Assembly: GCA_019247495.1 (NCBI GenBank)
Contig: JAFAOU010000144.1
Coordinates: forward strand, 1-50,398
Direction: 5' to 3'
Length of the DNA: 50,398 nucleotides
DNA from: Acidobacteriota bacterium
Lineage (GTDB): Bacteria; Acidobacteriota; Thermoanaerobaculia; Gp7-AA8
In this document: positions 40,199 through 50,141 of the stretch, piece after piece
Layout: each line of letters starts with the position of its first letter
Position numbering within the stretch: the first letter of the stretch is position 1
Program-made: the position numbers and the translations under genes
Notes under the pieces: generated by a model
Database searches by the model: none
Seen by the model: the letters and a program-made list of their open reading frames with translations, nothing else
Told to the model about the DNA's origin: nothing

Positions 40199-43100
40199 TG
40201 ATATCGATCGCGCGATCGACATCGACGTCGATGTACCAGACCAGCCCACTACACGGCCGCCCCGTGATCGCCGACATCGCCGCGCAATAATTCGCCACCT
40301 GCACGCGATCGCGCGCGATGCGCTCCTCGGACGGCTGCCCGCTCTTGTAATCGATGACCAGGTCGGCATCGCCTTCGCGGACGAGGCGGTCGATACGGCG
40401 TTCGCCGTTCGGAGTCAGCAGCGGAACTTCGCGGCCGAGGGGTTCGGCGTTCGTAATGCGGAGGAAGGTTTTTGACTTTGCGACCGTAGCGAGACGCTTG
40501 CGAACGAGCGTTGCCGTCGCGGCGTCGACGCCTTGTTCCGTAGCGAGCGACTTGAGCAACGGTTCGATCGGCGCGCTGCCGTCCCAGATTTCGAGGACGC
40601 GATGCAGCAGGATACCGGCGGCTCGTTTCTGCGCCGAGGCGCGGCGGGTGAGAACGTCGGCGCGCGCCAAAATCTCCGGAAGCGCGGCGGGCGAGGGGAG
40701 AGACGGGTCGACGATCGGGAGTGCCGCGAGCTCCGCTTCGACTGCGGCGTCAGCCAATCGGCGGCGCGTGCGTACGCCTGCACCTTCGCCGGTGACGCGT
40801 TCGAATGCCACCGGAATCGTTTCGCCCCCGATCGTCACCATCCTCACCGTTCGCGAGGAACCGTCCGGCCACGCGATCGATGACGGATTGAAAACCTCGT
40901 CTACGTATTTGTAGAAACCGCGCTTCTGCGGCGCGCCGGCGACGAAGACGACTTCTTCTTTCGCCCGCGTCACCGCCACGTAGAAAAGCCGGCGCGTCTC
41001 AGCCTCCTCGCGCTGCGTGCCGATGTCTTTGAGTGACTTCGTGCCGGATCTTGTGTCGCTCGCCGACAGCGTTTCAACTTGTCCGGTCAAGACGAGACTT
41101 CGCGGTTCGTCGACGAGGAAAATGTTGGGCGGTGGCGATGGAAACTCGAGATCCGGGAGGATGACCGTGTCGAACTCCAGCCCTTTCGCGGTGTGTACCG
41201 TGAGAATACGAATGGCGTCATCGGTGTCGTCGGCGAGCGAGGGCTCCATCTCGTCCGGCTGCGCGCGGCGGCGCGAAATCTCGGTGACGAATTGCCGCAC
41301 CGAACCTCCGACGCGCTGGTCGTACGCGAAAGCGATAGCGCGAACGTGTTCGAGATGCCGCAGCGAACGCTTTCCGTCGGCCGAGGCGGCGTAGAGATTT
41401 TCGATTCCACAGCTCCGGATCACGAGGTCGATCAGTTGCGCGACGGTGAGATGACGCGAAGCACTCCGCAGCGAGTCGAGCACCGACCGGAATTGCTCAT
41501 ACGCGTCGTTACCGAGCGCGATCTCGAGATCGGTCAGCGCAAAGTACGGCGTACGCGCCGCGGAAACTTCGGCGCCGCGATCGAACGGAAAGGCGATGGC
41601 GCGAAGCACGGCCAGCAGATCGACAGGCGCGGGACGGTCGAGAAACAGCCGCGTGGCCGGCAATACGTAGCGGATGCCGCGCCGGTCGAAAACGTCGAGA
41701 TAGTCGTCGAGTTTGGTAGTGCGGCGCAGCAGCAACGCGTACTTGCGAAGCTCCCCACCGCGTTGCTGGATCCACGCAGCGATCGCCTCGGCTTCGGCGA
41801 CGAATCGGTCCTCGCGGTCGCCGCCGGCCGGCGCATCGAGAAAGGTGACCGAGGCGTCCGTTTGCGCGTCGGATCGCGCGGCTGTCAGGCGATGGTAGAC
41901 GGGGCGGAAAACGTTGGGGTCAGGCTCGGTCTCCGGAAAGATGAACGCGAAGATTGCATTGATCGCGGCGAGCAGTTGCGGCGTGCTGCGAAACTGCATC
42001 TCCAGCTTGCGATGCTCCGCACCGGCTGCGAGCAGGCCGCGCGTGAAGGCGCCGTACGTCTCGAGATCGGCGCGGCGGAAGCCGTAGATCGACTGCTTCG
42101 GATCGCCCACGATGACAGTGCGGCCATCGATTACGGCGCCATCGCTGTTGCGCGCCAGCAGGTCGATGATGTTCGCTTGCACGCGGTCCGTGTCCTGAAA
42201 TTCATCGACGAAGATGTAGTCGAACTGTTCGCGCGCGCGGCGCAGCACGGCGGGATCGCCGAGGACGCTCTGCGTTCGCAACAGGAGATCGTCGAAGTCG
42301 ACCACGCCGCGCTTCCGCTTCTCTTCCTCGAGAAAGGCCGCGAACCGGCGCGTGAGCGCGAGCAGCGAAACGGCCGCACGATGCGACGAAAGCTGGTCGT
42401 AGACCGAATGACTCTTCTTGTCCGAAGCGCGCAGGACGCGCAACGGCTGCTTGTATTGCTCGTTCACTTTGCCGCGCGGGAGATCGGTCGTGCGAATCTC
42501 ATTCGCGATCGGACGCAAATACTCCAGCCACGTTTCGATCGCGCTTCCGCGCGGCGGCGGACGATGTTCGCGAAGGTAATCACAAATGCCCGGAACGGAG
42601 TCGCAGCCGCGCAGTTTCTCGATCGCAATCAGCAGCTCGTGCTCGATGAGATCGAGCGCGCCCAGGTCGTAGGTGTCGTCGAGAAGGAGATCGCGGCGGT
42701 CGAGCATCGGCAGGATGATGTTGCGGACGAGGAAGAGATAGCCGACATGCTCGAGCAGCACTTCCCAATCGCGCTTCGCTTCGTCGGTCGGATGCAGGCG
42801 CGTCTCGTCGTCGACCCAGGCGTCGTACAGCTCGCCGTAAAGCAGCGCGCGCTCGAAGCCTTCGATGATCGTGAACTGCGGATCGAGTCCGGCCTCGATC
42901 GGAAACTGGCGCAACAGGTTCTGACAGAACGAGTGAATCGTCTGGGAGCGCAGCGATTCGATGCGCCCGAGTTGCGCGATGCACGCACGGTGATACGCGT
43001 CGCGTTCTGCGCTCGGAACTTCGAACAGTGGAGTCACGGAGCCGATCGGCCACGAGACGCTTTCGCCGGAATCGAAGCGGAGCGCGAGCTCAGTGAGCGC

Positions 43101-43316
43101 CTGATGAATGCGATCGGCGATTTCGCCCGCCGCCTTTTCCGTGAACGTGACGAGGACGATGCGCTCCGGCGACAACGCCTCGTCGCCGAGCAACAGCCGC
43201 AACACCTCGGCCACGATCGCGGTGGTCTTGCCGGTGCCGGCGCCGGCTTCGATGACGATGTTGCGGCGGCGCGGTCTGTCGAATGCGAATGCCGACTGGA
43301 CGGCCACCACGCTCAA
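40188..43316 (-). CDS. addA: AddA-like helicase-nuclease (UvrD superfamily)
   Basis: About 1042 residues. TTG 43316 is chosen: GGAGG lies six bases before it and it overlaps the addB stop (TTGA); GTG codons at 43310 and 43307 are alternatives. Superfamily 1A helicase motifs: Walker A AGAGTGKT, Walker B YIFVDEFQDTD, VGDPKQSIYGFRRAD, ILTVHTAKGLEFDTVILPD and FYVAVTRAKEE. The C-terminal PD-(D/E)xK nuclease has GILLHRVLEIWD and ADLVIDYKSGQ. AddA and AddB process DNA double-strand breaks for RecA loading. The final KSF residues and stop codon are encoded by repeat D copy 3. Confidence 0.9.
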   Translation of the reverse strand: MSVVAVQSAFAFDRPRRRNIVIEAGAGTGKTTAIVAEVLRLLLGDEALSPERIVLVTFTEKAAGEIADRIHQALTELALRFDSGESVSWPIGSVTPLFEVPSAERDAYHRACIAQLGRIESLRSQTIHSFCQNLLRQFPIEAGLDPQFTIIEGFERALLYGELYDAWVDDETRLHPTDEAKRDWEVLLEHVGYLFLVRNIILPMLDRRDLLLDDTYDLGALDLIEHELLIAIEKLRGCDSVPGICDYLREHRPPPRGSAIETWLEYLRPIANEIRTTDLPRGKVNEQYKQPLRVLRASDKKSHSVYDQLSSHRAAVSLLALTRRFAAFLEEEKRKRGVVDFDDLLLRTQSVLGDPAVLRRAREQFDYIFVDEFQDTDRVQANIIDLLARNSDGAVIDGRTVIVGDPKQSIYGFRRADLETYGAFTRGLLAAGAEHRKLEMQFRSTPQLLAAINAIFAFIFPETEPDPNVFRPVYHRLTAARSDAQTDASVTFLDAPAGGDREDRFVAEAEAIAAWIQQRGGELRKYALLLRRTTKLDDYLDVFDRRGIRYVLPATRLFLDRPAPVDLLAVLRAIAFPFDRGAEVSAARTPYFALTDLEIALGNDAYEQFRSVLDSLRSASRHLTVAQLIDLVIRSCGIENLYAASADGKRSLRHLEHVRAIAFAYDQRVGGSVRQFVTEISRRRAQPDEMEPSLADDTDDAIRILTVHTAKGLEFDTVILPDLEFPSPPPNIFLVDEPRSLVLTGQVETLSASDTRSGTKSLKDIGTQREEAETRRLFYVAVTRAKEEVVFVAGAPQKRGFYKYVDEVFNPSSIAWPDGSSRTVRMVTIGGETIPVAFERVTGEGAGVRTRRRLADAAVEAELAALPIVDPSLPSPAALPEILARADVLTRRASAQKRAAGILLHRVLEIWDGSAPIEPLLKSLATEQGVDAATATLVRKRLATVAKSKTFLRITNAEPLGREVPLLTPNGERRIDRLVREGDADLVIDYKSGQPSEERIARDRVQVANYCAAMSAITGRPCSGLVWYIDVDVDRAIDIKSF

Positions 43317-46183
43317 TCCGCGCCTCCGCCGAGGAGCGTGCGCGGCTCGTTGTGGCGCGTGATCAGATACTTCTCGGCGAAGTCGTGCTTCGTGCGGCAA
43401 GAGTGGTTCACGGGGCAGTACTTGCAAGCGTTGAAGTCGGCGTCATCGTCAGCAGGAAAGGCGGGGAAGACCCCGTCGATGATTGAGGAGACGAAGAGAT
43501 TGAGCGTCTCGCGCAACTCCGTTTCTTTCTCGGCCAGCTCGAACGCGAACTTCGTGGCGTTCGTGTCGCTGGTAACGAGCGGCTTGATCGCGCCGCGTAC
43601 CTTCGCCGCATCGGCATCGAAAAACTGCGACACGGCCATCGCATACAACGCGAGCTGCAACCGCACGCCGCGATCGATTTTCTTGCCGAGGTCTTTGTGG
43701 CGCGTGGCCTTGCCGCCTTTGTAGTCGATGATGCGATAGCCGTCCGCGCCGGCATCGATGCGGTCGATGGTGCCATCGACGCGAAGGTCGACGCCGTCGG
43801 CGACCGCCATCACGAATGGTTCCAAATGATCCGGAACCGCGCTGTGGCGCGTCTTGCCGAAGCGATACTCGAAATGCTTCGGGCGGAATCCATTGGATTC
43901 GAGATCGGCGAGATCGTGTGCAACGAACTCGCGGAGGATGCGTTTGGTAGCGGTGCGCTCGATCGCACGCATGGTCGGATTGAACGGCGGAATGTTGCTG
44001 GCGAGGGCGGCGAACGCATCGTCGACGAGCGCATCGACGCGGCTGCCAATGGCCTCGTCGAGTTGCGGCAGCGCAGCGGCAGCGCGAGCGTAATCGTCAT
44101 CATTCAGCGAGCGGTAAAGGCGCTCCAGGATGCCGTGATCGAGCTTCCCTTTGTCGCGCGCGTTGAGCTGCAGCTCGTGCTCGGGATCGTCGACGTCGCG
44201 CACGCCGAGGATGTGCTTGAAGAAAAACTTCTGCGGACACTCGCCGAAATCTTCGAGCTGGGTGGGGGAGACGGATGTGATGGCGTCGGCGAGTTTTGCG
44301 CGAAGCGTATCGTCATCGTCTTCGGCGAAGAGGTAGCCGTCGAAAACGGACTTCGTTCCCATTTTCGCGAGCAACTGAAGTTGGCGGCGAGACGCCGCCA
44401 GGCCAGCCGGCGGGACGCCAGCGTTCCGGACGAACGACGCTCCAAAATTCTTGAGGAGCTCTGTCTTCCGCTCCGGCTGCTGCGCGATCACGAAACTCTT
44501 CAGCAGCGGCGAGGGACGGAGCGTCTTGCCGAATCCATCGCCGCCGGCGAAGGAGAAGTGGACCGTCTCCGCGCCGTCGAGCAGGAGCTGAAAGAGCATC
44601 CTTTCCTCGTCGCGCCCGTCGCCGATCTCGCGAACGTCGAGCCGCTGCCGGTCGTAGTCGGGCAGCAGCGGATCGTCGAGCCGCCGCTGTGGAAACACGT
44701 CGTCCTGCATGCGCACGGCGAAGAGGTGCGCGAAGGAACGTCCGCGAAAGCGCATGACGTCGGAGACGAAAACCGTCTGTCGGGTGTCGGGTGCCGGCTG
44801 TCGGATGGTGTCGTTTTGCAGAGCGTCGATGATGGTGGCGGCGTCGAAGCGGACGTTCCACGGACTCGTGCGGCGGAAGGCCGCCGCGATGTCATCGATG
44901 GCCTCGGCGGCAACGAGATCGAGATCCGTCTCGATGGCAAACGAGATCAACGCGTTCGCCAGAAAGTCCGCCGCCTCGATCGCGCTGAGCGTCGCTTCGG
45001 GCGCGAGCGGTTCGATTTCTGCGAGCGCGGCGACGTACGCATCGACGGCCGCATAGCGCGAGATCGCCCGCAGTTCTTCGCTCGTGCCGCCGGCGATGCC
45101 GTAGCGGCGCGTGGCCATATCGATCTCGTCGATGTTCAGCGCACGCTTCGAAACAAATCCGCCGCGGAGCAGCTCGATGACATCGCTGCGTGGAAAACCG
45201 TTCTCGCGAAGCCGCAGCAGCGTGGCGACGGCGCGTCCGAGGCGGTGCGCGACCAGCGGCGTCTCATCGACGGTCGAAATCGCGAACCCTTCCGCGGCAG
45301 CGAAACGATTCAGGAGAGCGATGTCGTACGGATCGAGCGTGCGGGCAACGATGCCGATGTCACGCGCGTCGACGCCTGACTTCAACAATTCGCCCGCCGC
45401 ACGGCACGTCTCGCGAAGCTCGATGGTGCGCGCCTCGTACTGCGCGACATCCCATTGCGGTTGCTTCGGGGCCGGATTGTTCGTCTGCTCGCCGAAGCTC
45501 GCCACAAACGGTTCCGCGAATCGATACGCCTCACCCTCGGCTGCCGGAACGTAGACCGCTTCCACTTTTTCGATCGCGCGCAGCGCTTCGACCACACGCC
45601 GCTGCGCGCCGGTCATGTCGTAGAAACCGGCCACGATGTGCGGCGCGATCGCGACGCGTCCGCTCTCGATGATCGCGGCGGCGCGGCGCAGCAAATCCGC
45701 GGGATCGATCGCATGTACCTCGGTCATGAGCCGCTCGTACTCGCGCCACGCGCGCACGAGCAACTTCGTGCGCGACGCGTTGCGCAGCCGCGCGTTGCGC
45801 GCGCGCGATTCGAACTCCGCGAGTGTGGCGCCGCCGTCGCGCACATCGCGCCACGACCGGTCGATCATCGCCGCAATCCCGCGGCTCTCCATCATCGGAT
45901 CGTCGATGCTGCGCACGGCCATCCGCATCGCGAGGCGGCGCTCGACGTTGCTCGCTGCGCGGGGGAATTCGCCCGCCGCATTGACCACGCGTGCCGCGAA
46001 CGTTTCAATCGTCTCGATCCGCAGTCCCGCGAACCCGCCCGGTCTGCGCCGCAAGAGCTCCGCCGCGATCGCATTCGCGACGCCGCCGGACGCAACCAGC
46101 ACCTCGATCCCATCATTTGAGATCAGGCGTCCAGCAACCTCGGCAGCAATGTCGCGGTATCGGGCCAAATGGAGGAGGGACAT
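43313..46183 (-). CDS. addB: AddB-like nuclease subunit with a likely Fe-S cluster
   Basis: A 956-residue protein; ATG 46183 is used since the upstream extension has no family resemblance. The N-terminal VLVASGGVANAIAAELL occupies the Walker A place but lacks GKT, as in many AddB proteins. The C-terminal nuclease has GYRIIDYKGGKATR (catalytic Asp/Lys). GECPQKFFFKHILG and late ACKYCPVNHSC supply four Cys, matching the iron-sulphur staple of AddB. It overlaps addA and forms its natural partner. The central region has degenerate helicase-like blocks only. No Chi-recognition residues can be read. Confidence 0.85.
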   Translation of the reverse strand: MSLLHLARYRDIAAEVAGRLISNDGIEVLVASGGVANAIAAELLRRRPGGFAGLRIETIETFAARVVNAAGEFPRAASNVERRLAMRMAVRSIDDPMMESRGIAAMIDRSWRDVRDGGATLAEFESRARNARLRNASRTKLLVRAWREYERLMTEVHAIDPADLLRRAAAIIESGRVAIAPHIVAGFYDMTGAQRRVVEALRAIEKVEAVYVPAAEGEAYRFAEPFVASFGEQTNNPAPKQPQWDVAQYEARTIELRETCRAAGELLKSGVDARDIGIVARTLDPYDIALLNRFAAAEGFAISTVDETPLVAHRLGRAVATLLRLRENGFPRSDVIELLRGGFVSKRALNIDEIDMATRRYGIAGGTSEELRAISRYAAVDAYVAALAEIEPLAPEATLSAIEAADFLANALISFAIETDLDLVAAEAIDDIAAAFRRTSPWNVRFDAATIIDALQNDTIRQPAPDTRQTVFVSDVMRFRGRSFAHLFAVRMQDDVFPQRRLDDPLLPDYDRQRLDVREIGDGRDEERMLFQLLLDGAETVHFSFAGGDGFGKTLRPSPLLKSFVIAQQPERKTELLKNFGASFVRNAGVPPAGLAASRRQLQLLAKMGTKSVFDGYLFAEDDDDTLRAKLADAITSVSPTQLEDFGECPQKFFFKHILGVRDVDDPEHELQLNARDKGKLDHGILERLYRSLNDDDYARAAAALPQLDEAIGSRVDALVDDAFAALASNIPPFNPTMRAIERTATKRILREFVAHDLADLESNGFRPKHFEYRFGKTRHSAVPDHLEPFVMAVADGVDLRVDGTIDRIDAGADGYRIIDYKGGKATRHKDLGKKIDRGVRLQLALYAMAVSQFFDADAAKVRGAIKPLVTSDTNATKFAFELAEKETELRETLNLFVSSIIDGVFPAFPADDDADFNACKYCPVNHSCRTKHDFAEKYLITRHNEPRTLLGGGAD

Positions 46184-46239
46184 CGACGAGTCGGAACGCG
46201 CATTATCGCACGCAGTATTTTTGACTCGGAGCTCGCATA

Positions 46240-46265
46240 CCGCGCCGGACGAAACGCCGGCGCGG
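46240..46265 (-). terminator. Hairpin after the tail-fibre-like gene
   Basis: CCGCGCCGG and CCGGCGCGG form a 9-bp stem with an 8-base loop. It begins nine bases past the stop codon of the minus-strand gene; no U-run is seen. Confidence 0.45.
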
Positions 46266-46273
46266 ATCACGAA

Positions 46274-47659
46274 TCACTGAAGTGATAGCAGCACTAGGAT
46301 GTCGCCTTCACCGTGAGGGAGGGACTCGAGCGCTTTGCCGATCAGTGTTCCCGGCCGATGAATCTTCACTCCGCCGAGGTCGACCGGCTGAGATTTCATG
46401 GCCACCCCCGGCTTCCCGCTGGTGACGAGAAGATCACCTGCTTCAATCGCCCCGCTGCTCGCATCAACGTGGACCTTCACACGGCCTGTAGTCGCGATCA
46501 TCGCTTTCGAGTCGCTCGATTCGCCGAGGATCAGGCCGGGCTTTTCGGATACGACACCGGCCACGCTGGTGGCGTACTCAGTGGAAGACGGCATGACGGT
46601 GTTCTTCGCGCCGCGCTGCACGACGACAACAGTGCCGGGCGACATCTTCGCTGTTGCCGGAACCCATTCCGCGACGTCCTGATAGGTGGCTCCGATGACT
46701 TGCGTGGCGTGAATGGGTCCGTTCACATCGAGCGAATATCCGTTGCCAGGCGTCATTCCAATTCCTACGTGCCCGGCGCCATCGATGACAAGTGTCTGTG
46801 GCGACGCTGCTGAGGCTCTTTTGATGGTGATACGCGGTATACAGCAACCGAACGTTCCGCTGTCGGGGTACTCCCAGAGATCGACACCATTCGGGGATAT
46901 ACCTGAGGTGTTGTTGTAGTTCGAACTGCTAAGGAGCTGCCACGTGTACGTGCCACCGACAGGACCACGGCTGGCAAACATCAGTCCCGGGATGCCTTCG
47001 GTTGTGTCGTTCGGTGGAATTACTGCCGACATAATGCGGCCATTCACATGGAGCGGATATTGCGGGGAAGGTGTACCGATACCCACCCTGCCGTTGCCGG
47101 TCAGTGTCAGAGGCGTGGCATAGGTTGACGGGCCATTGTTGACTTCGAAATTCATTGTCGAGTCGTAGTTGTTTCCGCTCCAGCTGTTGGTGATCCTGTT
47201 CAGCCAGGTCGTCGGTATGTCAGGCCTGCTAAATACGATAGAGGTAGCACGGTTCTGATACGAATCGGAATTGGCTGTTCCGGAAGCGATCTCGATTGCA
47301 CCAGTGCCCACGTGAAGCAATTGTTGGGGCAACGCTACACCGATGCCGACATTGCCCGTGTCCTGAATGGTCATACGCGTGTTGAGGTTAGTGGCGTCGC
47401 GGATGAGCAGGCCACCACCGGTGCCTTTGAGTATCAGAGCGTTGTTGTGGTCAAGGCCTGCGACACCGCCTGCAGTGCCATTGGCCTGTTTGAATTGAAG
47501 TCCGAACGAGTCATTTAGACTAATATAGAGCGAACAGTTCGTCAGTGTTGTCGACTGCGTCCCATTGGCTTGCCAATCGGGGCATTGTGCGAGCAGCGTA
47601 TGGGGCTGGCAGATCACGAATACCAGTGTCGTTACTGCGATGCGCATCGAGATTTTCAT
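46274..47659 (-). CDS. Secreted tail-fibre-like protein (VGIGT repeats, C-terminal QDVAEWV domain)
   Basis: A 461-residue protein with a signal peptide (IAVTTLVFVICQPHTLLAQ) and an AAGGAAAG ribosome binding site. Three NVGIG(V/T)xxPxxxLHVG-like units (GNVGIGVALPQQLLHVG, GRVGIGTPSPQYPLHVNG, GHVGIGMTPGNGYSLDVNG) match the repeats of phage tail fibres and bacterial secreted relatives. The end (YQDVAEWVPATAKMSPGTVV, then GVVSEKPGLILGES, TTGRVKVHVDASSG and GKALESLPHGEGDILVLLSLQ) is a domain found after these repeats, where many proteins have peptidase S74; no S74 catalytic pair is seen. Base composition is clearly less GC-rich than its neighbours, suggesting acquisition. Function unknown; a surface fibre is likely. 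Confidence 0.8.
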   Translation of the reverse strand: MKISMRIAVTTLVFVICQPHTLLAQCPDWQANGTQSTTLTNCSLYISLNDSFGLQFKQANGTAGGVAGLDHNNALILKGTGGGLLIRDATNLNTRMTIQDTGNVGIGVALPQQLLHVGTGAIEIASGTANSDSYQNRATSIVFSRPDIPTTWLNRITNSWSGNNYDSTMNFEVNNGPSTYATPLTLTGNGRVGIGTPSPQYPLHVNGRIMSAVIPPNDTTEGIPGLMFASRGPVGGTYTWQLLSSSNYNNTSGISPNGVDLWEYPDSGTFGCCIPRITIKRASAASPQTLVIDGAGHVGIGMTPGNGYSLDVNGPIHATQVIGATYQDVAEWVPATAKMSPGTVVVVQRGAKNTVMPSSTEYATSVAGVVSEKPGLILGESSDSKAMIATTGRVKVHVDASSGAIEAGDLLVTSGKPGVAMKSQPVDLGGVKIHRPGTLIGKALESLPHGEGDILVLLSLQ

Positions 47660-47695
47660 GTGTCTTTCCTTTCGGCAGCCAACGTATTCAGCTAG

Positions 47696-48472
47696 TTATA
47701 CACCCAGAATGAACCGGACCACTTCGCTGGCGCACTCAGCCGCTTGGTCGGCGTCGCTTTCACCGATCGCGCGCACAATCGCGCTGCCGACCACGATGGC
47801 GTCGCAGCGACCTTTTAGCGCCTTGTAGTGATCGTGTTTCGAAATGCCAAAGCCGACCGCGAGCGGCCTCGTGACCTGCGTCCGAACTTCGTCCAGGCGC
47901 GTCAGCAATGCGGGGTCGAGCTCGCTGCGCGTGCCGGTGACGCCGGTCGTCGATACGTAGTAGACGAAGTCATCGCTGACGCGGTTGACGGCGGCGATTC
48001 GCGCGTTGCTCGACGTCGGCGCGAGAAGAAAAATCGACCCCAATCCTCGCGCTTTGAACGCCGGCTTCACTTCCGCTGCGGCCTCGGCTGGCAAGTCGGT
48101 CAGCAACACCGAGTCGATTCCGGCATTTTTTGTGTCGTCGGCAAATCGTTCGATGCCGTAACGCAGCACGGGATTGAGATACGAGAACGCGATGAGCGGA
48201 ATCTCGCTCTGCTCGCGAACGGCGCGCGCGATCGTAAAGATGTCGCCGATCGTCATTCCGTTCTGCAGCGCGCGCTGTGCGGCGGCCTGGATGACCGGAC
48301 CATCCGCGATCGGATCGGAAAACGGGACGCCGAGTTCGATGGCGTCCGCGCCCGCATCTTCGAGCGCGCGGATGATGTCGATGGTCGGACCGTCGCCGCA
48401 GGTGACGTAGGCGATGAGTCCGCAGCGATGCTCGGCTTTGAGCCGGCGAAAAAGTTTGGCGGTGCGGTTCAT
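47696..48472 (-). CDS. trpA: Tryptophan synthase alpha chain
   Basis: A 258-residue protein. The catalytic Glu46 and Asp57 lie in ELGVPFSDPIADGPVIQ; LLTDLPAEAA and the phosphate loops VGFGISKHDH and VGSAIVRAIGE are present. The first loop reads YVTCGDGPT in place of the usual YxTAGDP, an odd change. It makes indole from indole-3-glycerol phosphate for TrpB. It is separated from trpB by about 475 bp filled with palindromes, unusual for an operon pair. Confidence 0.95.
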   Translation of the reverse strand: MNRTAKLFRRLKAEHRCGLIAYVTCGDGPTIDIIRALEDAGADAIELGVPFSDPIADGPVIQAAAQRALQNGMTIGDIFTIARAVREQSEIPLIAFSYLNPVLRYGIERFADDTKNAGIDSVLLTDLPAEAAAEVKPAFKARGLGSIFLLAPTSSNARIAAVNRVSDDFVYYVSTTGVTGTRSELDPALLTRLDEVRTQVTRPLAVGFGISKHDHYKALKGRCDAIVVGSAIVRAIGESDADQAAECASEVVRFILGV

Positions 48473-48528
48473 GCTGCCACCCTGAGCTGTGAGCGGCTGT
48501 CGCGACCGCAGCGCTCGTTTCGCCGACG

Positions 48529-48745
48529 GTCGCGCACGAAGGCGCGCTTGACAAACTTAGCCCCGCGCTCGGCGCGGGGAACACGGATGCGGCCCAGTTT
48601 TGTGGCCGCGGAGGCGGCCACCGCAAAGCGTTCCGGCCGCGCCAGTTTTGTACCGGCCGCCTCCGCGGCCGCACATCCCACCCCACCTCCAAACCCCGCG
48701 CTGAGCGCGGGGCTAAGCTTGCGGAGCGCGCCTTCGCGCGCGACG
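48529..48745. repeat. Nested palindromic element, family H
   Basis: Outer arms: CGCGCACGAAGGCGCGCTTG (48531-48550) and its approximate complement near 48721-48742; then CTTAGCCCCGCGCTCGGCG pairs with CGCTGAGCGCGGGGCTAAG. Inside, GGCCGCGGAGGCGGCC and GGCCGCCTCCGCGGCC form a further pair (48604-48671). Confidence 0.85.
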
Positions 48746-48830
48746 GAATTTCCAAACCGGGATTTCCTCCCACGTTGAGCCGCAGCCGGGTTGGATTCGT
48801 CATCAACATCAGCCGCTGCATCTTGCGAAA

Positions 48831-48926
48831 GCACAGACAAGAGTGTCTGTGCCACACCGGCTCTCGCCTGTATCAGCATTGGCGGGTATGGCAGGATCAA
48901 TGTGGCACAGACACTCTTGTCTGTGC
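48831..48926. repeat. Palindromic element, family I
   Basis: Perfect 26-bp inverted arms, 48831-48856 (GCACAGACAAGAGTGTCTGT...) and 48901-48926, with a 44-base middle. Each arm is itself near-palindromic (ACAGACA-AGAG-TGTCTGT). It ends 21 bases before the trpB stop codon. Confidence 0.9.
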
Positions 48927-48947
48927 TGCTGATGCTCGGGACGCCTT

Positions 48948-50141
48948 TCACTTTCCCTCCAACGCCGCGATCTGCGGCACATCCTTGTCGCCGCGGCCGC
49001 TGAGGTTCACCACCACGATCTTCTCGCGGCCGATTGACGCGCCGTTGCGCAGCAGCCAGCCGAGGGCATGCGAGGACTCGAGCGCGGGGATGATGCCTTC
49101 GCACTCGCTGAGTTTGTGGAAGGCCTCGAGCGCGAGGTCGTCGCTGCAGTCGTAGTACTCGACGCGGCCGATCTGCTGCAGGTACGCGTGCTCGGGTCCA
49201 ATCGATGGGTAATCCAAGCCGGCCGAAATCGAATGCGTTTCGGCGATCTGTCCGAATTCATCCTGCAGCACCATCGAACGCGTTCCGTGCAGGACGCCGA
49301 GCGCGCCACCGCTGAAGCGCGCGGCGTGTTCGCCGAGGTTGCGTCCGCGTCCGCCGGCCTCGACGCCGATGAAGCGGATCGACTCATGTTTCAGCATCTC
49401 GTAGAAAAGTCCGATCGCATTCGAGCCGCCGCCGACGCAGGCAATGGCGACGTCCGGCAACGCGCCGGTTCGTTTTTTCAGTTGGCCGAGCGCTTCGCGT
49501 CCGATGACTGATTGGAAATCGCGCACCACCAGCGGGTAGGGATGCGGGCCGAGCACGGAGCCGATGATGTAGTGCGTCGTGCGCACGTTCGTGACCCAGT
49601 CGCGGATCGCTTCGTTGATCGCGTCCTTGAGCGTGCGGCTTCCGCTTGCCACCGGCACGACCTGGGCGCCGAGGAGGCGCATGCGGAAGACGTTCAACTC
49701 CTGCCGCGCCATGTCCACTTCGCCCATGTAGACGACGCATTCGAGGCCGAGCAGCGAGCAGGCCGTGGCTGTAGCGACGCCGTGCTGGCCGGCGCCAGTC
49801 TCGGCGATGATGCGCTTCTTGCCCATGCGTCTCGCGATGAGCGACTGACCGATGGCGTTGTTGATCTTGTGCGCGCCGGTGTGATTGAGGTCTTCGCGTT
49901 TGAGAAACAACCGCATCCCGCCGCACAGCTCCGCGAACCTCTTCGCCTCGGTCAACGCCGTCGGACGTCCGACAAAATCGCGCAGGACGTCGTCGAGCTC
50001 CGCGCGAAACTCGCGATCGCGCCGCAGCTTTTTGTACGCCGACTCGAACTCGTCGAGCGCGGCCATCAATGTCTCAGGAACGTACTTGCCGCCGAACTCG
50101 CCGTAGTAGCCGAGGCGATCGGGCATGGTGGCCGTCTTCAT
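48948..50141 (-). CDS. trpB: Tryptophan synthase beta chain
   Basis: A 397-residue protein, complete. The family start [19 protein letters not shown]-binding Lys92 in [33 protein letters not shown] and the PLP-phosphate loop [10 protein letters not shown] are all present. It condenses indole with serine. The ATG overlaps the trpF stop codon (ATGA on the minus strand). An internal Met at residue 6 is an alternative start. Confidence 0.97.
   Translation of the reverse strand: MKTATMPDRLGYYGEFGGKYVPETLMAALDEFESAYKKLRRDREFRAELDDVLRDFVGRPTALTEAKRFAELCGGMRLFLKREDLNHTGAHKINNAIGQSLIARRMGKKRIIAETGAGQHGVATATACSLLGLECVVYMGEVDMARQELNVFRMRLLGAQVVPVASGSRTLKDAINEAIRDWVTNVRTTHYIIGSVLGPHPYPLVVRDFQSVIGREALGQLKKRTGALPDVAIACVGGGSNAIGLFYEMLKHESIRFIGVEAGGRGRNLGEHAARFSGGALGVLHGTRSMVLQDEFGQIAETHSISAGLDYPSIGPEHAYLQQIGRVEYYDCSDDLALEAFHKLSECEGIIPALESSHALGWLLRNGASIGREKIVVVNLSGRGDKDVPQIAALEGK

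Larger units (their letters stand above)
48473..48947. other. 475-bp gap between trpB and trpA filled by palindromic repeats
   Basis: No gene is seen; short open frames here are translations of the repeats. Elements H (48529-48745) and I (48831-48926) occupy most of it. The remainder (48746-48830) has no recognisable feature. Confidence 0.75.

Noticed and set aside
41079..43724. 881-codon open frame antisense to addA and addB
   Set aside because: It crosses the ends of two well-supported genes and has low-complexity Arg/Glu composition; no domain is recognised.
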